A stretch of 64,000 bases of DNA, taken from assembly GCA_963740765.1 (NCBI GenBank), contig CAVUFN010000021.1, positions 1 through 64,000 of the forward strand, given 5' to 3'. The stretch is from DATLGB01 sp963740765 (GTDB lineage Bacteria; Actinomycetota; Thermoleophilia; Solirubrobacterales; Solirubrobacteraceae). Below are positions 61,285-64,000 of the stretch, piece by piece. The number at the start of each line of letters is the position of its first letter. The stretch's first letter is position 1. Both the position numbers and the translations under genes were made by a program. The notes under the pieces are model-generated. The model was given only the letters and a program-made list of their open reading frames with translations. It had not been told where the DNA came from and ran no database searches.

Positions 61285-61908
61285 CCTGGAGGACGATCAG
61301 CCCGGCCAGCGTGTACGCGTTGCGCTTGCGCCGGTCGCGCTCGAAGCTGAGCCGGTCGCCGTGGGTCGCTTAGTGGTGGATCTCGACGACGACGCCGTGG
61401 TCGGGCCAGTAGAAGTCGGCCTCGTAGCCGAGCAGCTCGACGTTCGTGAGTGGCGGTGGGCTTCGCTCATCAGGCGCTCCAGTGCCCTCGGGCGCACGGC
61501 TCGGCGCAGATCGCTGATGGTGCGCAGCGCGCTGGTGACGCGGATGCCGTCGCGCACGTCCGTGTCCTCGACGACCAGCCGGCTCTCGTGGAAGTGCAGG
61601 CCTTCGCGGTTCTTCCGGGCCTGAGGGAGGGTGAGGTGGGTGGGGCCGTGGCGGTCGCTCGCGATGCCGAGCAGAACCGCCGCCGACTGAGGCTGACGAC
61701 CGATCGCCTCCCTCCGGCGAGCCGCGCGGCAGCGGCGCGCGGCTGGATCGTCGCGGCCGGCACGCCCGCGACGAACACGCCCCGGTGCACCGGCGTAAGC
61801 CGCCCCTTCGCGACCACCCGGTTGATCCACGACGCGCCGAAGAGGTCGACCAGTTGGCGCCGGCTCACCGCGCCGTGCGGACCAAAGCTCCGGCATCCAG
61901 ACGTAGTA
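61230..61908 (-). pseudogene. Decayed AbiEi-antitoxin/DUF559-type gene
   Basis: Remnants in three frames read in order on the minus strand: an N-terminal winged-helix region VSRRQLVDLFGASWINRVV with GRLTPVHRGVFVAG, then QSAAVLLGIASDRHGPTHLTLPQ with DGIRVTSALRTISDLRRAV, then EADFYWPDHGVVVEIHH, a TAA stop (61372-61370), and FERDRRKRNAYTLAGLIVLQVT. This order is that of DUF559 proteins (nuclease-like C-terminal domain) with an AbiEi N-terminal domain. Two one-base losses and one nonsense codon make it non-functional. No start codon is preserved. Confidence 0.75.
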
Positions 61909-61930
61909 GGCGCCGGGCGCGCGGTTTGTC

Positions 61931-63037
61931 TCAGAGGCCGAAGGAGCGGCCGACGATCTCGCGCATGATCTCGTCGGTGCCGCCCCCGATCGGGCCGAGG
62001 CGGGCGTCGCGCAGGGCGCGCTCGACCGCGGGTGGGGCGTCGAGGCCCATCAGGCGCAGGACGCCCTCCTGGACGTCGACGTTGGCGCGCTGCGTGAGCA
62101 GCTTGGCCTCCGAGACCTCGCGGACCACCGACTCGCCCGCGCAGACCCAGCGGGCGACGGCGTAGGACAGCGCCGCCGAGGCCTCGACCTTCAGCGCCAG
62201 TTCGGCGACGGCATGGCGCCGCCACGACGGACCGGAGCCGAGCGCGTCGACGAGCAGCTCGAAGGACTGGCGCATCTCGCCGAGCGCCTGCAGCGCCATG
62301 CCCAACCGCTCGCCCTGGAAGTTGGCCATGACGAGGTAGAAGCCCTTGTCGAGCTCGCCGAGCAGGTGCTCGGAGGGGACGAAGACGTCCTCGAAGGCGA
62401 CGGTGGCGGTGTCGGACGCGTGCCAGCCGAGCTTGGAGAGCTTGGACGTGGTGATGCCGTCCTGCTTGTCGATGACGAGGAACGACATGCCGCCGTGGCC
62501 GCCCTCCTCCGTCGTCCGCACCGCCGTCACGTAGAAGTCGGCCCGGACGCCGTTGGTGATGTACGTCTTCTCGCCGTTGACGACCCAGCCGCCATCGACC
62601 GCAACGGCCCGCGTGCGGACGCCGGCGACGTCGGAGCCACCGCCCGGCTCGGTGATCGCGAGCGCCCCGATCTTCTCCGCCTTCATCGCCGGAGCCAGCC
62701 ACCGCGCCTTCTGGTCAGGTGTCCCGAAGGCGGCGATCGGAGGCGACGCGATCCCCATGTGGGCGCCGAGCGAAGCGACGACCCCGCCCGACCCGCACCG
62801 AGCCAGCTCCTCCGAGGCCACCGCGCCGAACTCCGGCCCCAGCCCGAGCCCGCCGTATTCCTTCGGCATCGTCACGCCGAGCAGGCCCTGTTCGGCCATC
62901 CACCCGAACGCCTCGCCGTCCATCCACTCCGCCGCTTCCCAGGCGTCGACGCGCGGCCGCAGCCGCTCGTCGACGAAGGCCCGGTACTCCGCCCGGAACG
63001 CCTCGGTCTCCGGCGTGAAGGGTGGCGGCGCGAGCAC
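61931..63037 (-). CDS. Acyl-CoA dehydrogenase
   Basis: The 368-residue flavoenzyme oxidises acyl-CoA to enoyl-CoA. Signatures AITEPGGGSDVAGVRT and the C-terminal GGGTDEIMREIVGRS with catalytic-Glu position E356 are present. Length matches short/medium-chain types. It would feed the fatty-acid oxidation genes at 51836 and 36047, though they are not co-transcribed. Confidence 0.92.
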   Translation of the reverse strand: MLAPPPFTPETEAFRAEYRAFVDERLRPRVDAWEAAEWMDGEAFGWMAEQGLLGVTMPKEYGGLGLGPEFGAVASEELARCGSGGVVASLGAHMGIASPPIAAFGTPDQKARWLAPAMKAEKIGALAITEPGGGSDVAGVRTRAVAVDGGWVVNGEKTYITNGVRADFYVTAVRTTEEGGHGGMSFLVIDKQDGITTSKLSKLGWHASDTATVAFEDVFVPSEHLLGELDKGFYLVMANFQGERLGMALQALGEMRQSFELLVDALGSGPSWRRHAVAELALKVEASAALSYAVARWVCAGESVVREVSEAKLLTQRANVDVQEGVLRLMGLDAPPAVERALRDARLGPIGGGTDEIMREIVGRSFGL

Positions 63038-63063
63038 GCCGCCACCCTACTTCTCAGACGTCC

Positions 63064-64000
63064 CTACTTCGGTGCCAGCAGGGTGATGCGCACCGCCTTC
63101 TTGTACGTCCTGCCGTTCGCGCGGGCGGTGACCGCGTAGACGACACGCAGCTTCCCGCGGTGCTTGAGCTTGCGGTAGGCGCTGCGCTTCAGGCGCAGCT
63201 TGATCGTCGACCACGCGTCCACCGGGATCCGGAACGCGCCGGCGGCGTACACCCGCTTGCGCTTGCCGACCGCCGCGCCGACCCGGCAGCGCTTGCCGCC
63301 GGTGTTGATGCACTTGACCCGCAGCGAGAGCTTCCGTCCGACCGCCCGGACCGTCCGCCTGCCGATCGCCACGCGACCCTTCCTCGCGGGCGCTGGCGTC
63401 GGCGTCGCCGTCGGCGATCCGGTCGGCTCGGCCGTCGGCTCCGTCGTCGGCTCCGCGGTCGGCTCGGCCGTCGGCTCCGGCGAGGGCTCGGGCGGCGTCA
63501 GCAGCCCGAGGTGCTCGAACGCGGCCCGCGTCAGCGCGACCCGGTTCTCGTCCGTGTCCACGGTCTCGAGGCCGAACGTCAGCCACACCGTGTCCTCGGT
63601 CGCCGTCGCCGGCGTCTCGTCGAACGCGGACTGCTTGCGCGTCCAGTCCGACACGGGCAGCGGGCTGCCCTCCGGGGGCGGGGCCACTTCCCAGCCGCCG
63701 AGGTCGGACTCGAACGACGTCAGCGACAGCTCGCCGTCGTCCGCCGAGGTCCGCAGGTCGTCGACGAACACGCCGAGACCGGAGACCGCCGGATCCTGCA
63801 CGTAGGTGATCGACAGCTCGACCGGCTGGCCGTCGTACGCCGACAGGTCGGCGTTCAGGTGCCGCCAGCCGCTCGTGACGACGTCCTCGGGCTGCCCGGA
63901 CGTGAGGCCGTTGAACTCACCCGACGTCCCGGTGCTCGTGCACGGGTCGTTGGTCGTCGCCCCCGGCGTCATGTAGTGCAGCAGGAACGGGTGGTCGTCC
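63064..64000 (-). CDS. Secreted peptidase-like protein, C-terminal part
   Basis: The minus-strand frame is open to the right edge, so the N-terminus is missing. Visible order: a carbohydrate-binding-like beta-sandwich (WRHLNADLSAYDGQPVELSI, FVDDLRT), a conserved segment (SFESDLGGWEV, DWTRKQSAFDE), a Glu/Pro/Thr linker and a basic, cysteine-containing C-terminal domain (about 100 residues). The tail arrangement resembles extracellular M14- or immune-inhibitor-type peptidases of actinobacteria. The catalytic domain is outside the window, so the class is uncertain. Confidence 0.6.
   Translation of the reverse strand, partial: DDHPFLLHYMTPGATTNDPCTSTGTSGEFNGLTSGQPEDVVTSGWRHLNADLSAYDGQPVELSITYVQDPAVSGLGVFVDDLRTSADDGELSLTSFESDLGGWEVAPPPEGSPLPVSDWTRKQSAFDETPATATEDTVWLTFGLETVDTDENRVALTRAAFEHLGLLTPPEPSPEPTAEPTAEPTTEPTAEPTGSPTATPTPAPARKGRVAIGRRTVRAVGRKLSLRVKCINTGGKRCRVGAAVGKRKRVYAAGAFRIPVDAWSTIKLRLKRSAYRKLKHRGKLRVVYAVTARANGRTYKKAVRITLLAPK
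63425..63472 (-). repeat. Four tandem 12-bp units coding an EPTA-type linker
   Basis: Units at 63425-63436, 63437-63448, 63449-63460 and 63461-63472 share GGCTC and G-TC ends with one to three differences. On the minus strand they encode repeated Glu-Pro-Thr-Ala/Thr blocks, a flexible extracellular linker. The unit length keeps the frame. Confidence 0.75.

Noticed and set aside
61285..61930. Remnant considered as a mobile element
   Set aside because: No inverted or direct terminal repeats and no transposase-like sequence; it reads as a decayed DUF559-type gene.

Overview
The window is about 70% GC and looks like the chromosome of an actinobacterium. The gene content (S10-spc-alpha locus, many GTG starts, leucine-dehydrogenase-like enzyme, sigma factors fused to anti-sigma-like tails) fits the Thermoleophilia/Solirubrobacterales best. 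That placement is an inference from gene families, not a measured phylogeny. I see no prophage, insertion sequence or CRISPR array.

Positions 1-23630 hold the main ribosomal locus on the + strand: fusA (3' end only), tuf, the S10, spc and alpha operons through rplQ, then truA, surE and ligA. Most stops and starts overlap (TGATG, ATGA, GTGA), so translational coupling is likely throughout. Local departures are an S9-type peptidase gene between secY and adk, no infA between map and rpmJ, low-complexity tails on L22, S3, S17 and S5, and a truA that lacks an ATG/GTG/TTG start.

Positions 23600-30290 hold a zinc-ribbon protein, a DacB-type carboxypeptidase, a patatin phospholipase, a long-chain acyl-CoA ligase, a small IF2N-like DNA- or RNA-binding protein divergent from an ECF sigma factor, a small helical protein and a tRNA-Pro(CGG). 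Positions 30290-35900 hold DUF2237 and GNAT genes, a lutABC lactate-oxidation operon, an ArsR regulator with a palindromic operator, a methyltransferase for DNA repair, and a two-gene YeeE/YedE sulfur transporter.

Positions 35900-43080 hold a thiolase preceded by two tandem RNA-like hairpins that share one loop sequence, a winged-helix protein, an atypical NarL-type regulator, a GNAT, a large membrane protein that combines presenilin-like GxGD motifs with two Tim44-like domains, a quinoprotein dehydrogenase lipoprotein and a metallo-beta-lactamase-fold hydrolase.

Positions 43060-64000 hold a leucine-type dehydrogenase, a second sigma factor with a zinc-finger/membrane tail, Nudix and rubredoxin genes, a membrane-anchored spermidine-synthase homologue, an 8-amino-7-oxononanoate-synthase homologue without its PLP lysine, gamma-glutamyltransferase, a murein endopeptidase, a fatty-acid/biotin-carrier group, a TauE/SafE exporter, an acyltransferase, an SDR, a molybdopterin oxidoreductase, three transporters, a decayed DUF559-type gene, an acyl-CoA dehydrogenase and the 3' part of a secreted peptidase-like protein.

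Three genes (rpsC, the sigma gene at 28541, lutB) are broken by single surplus bases, four lesions in all, each of the same polarity. This points to assembly insertions as much as to biology. No gap above 300 bp is without a feature. The longest regulatory gaps are 28305-28540 and 35874-36046, both described below.
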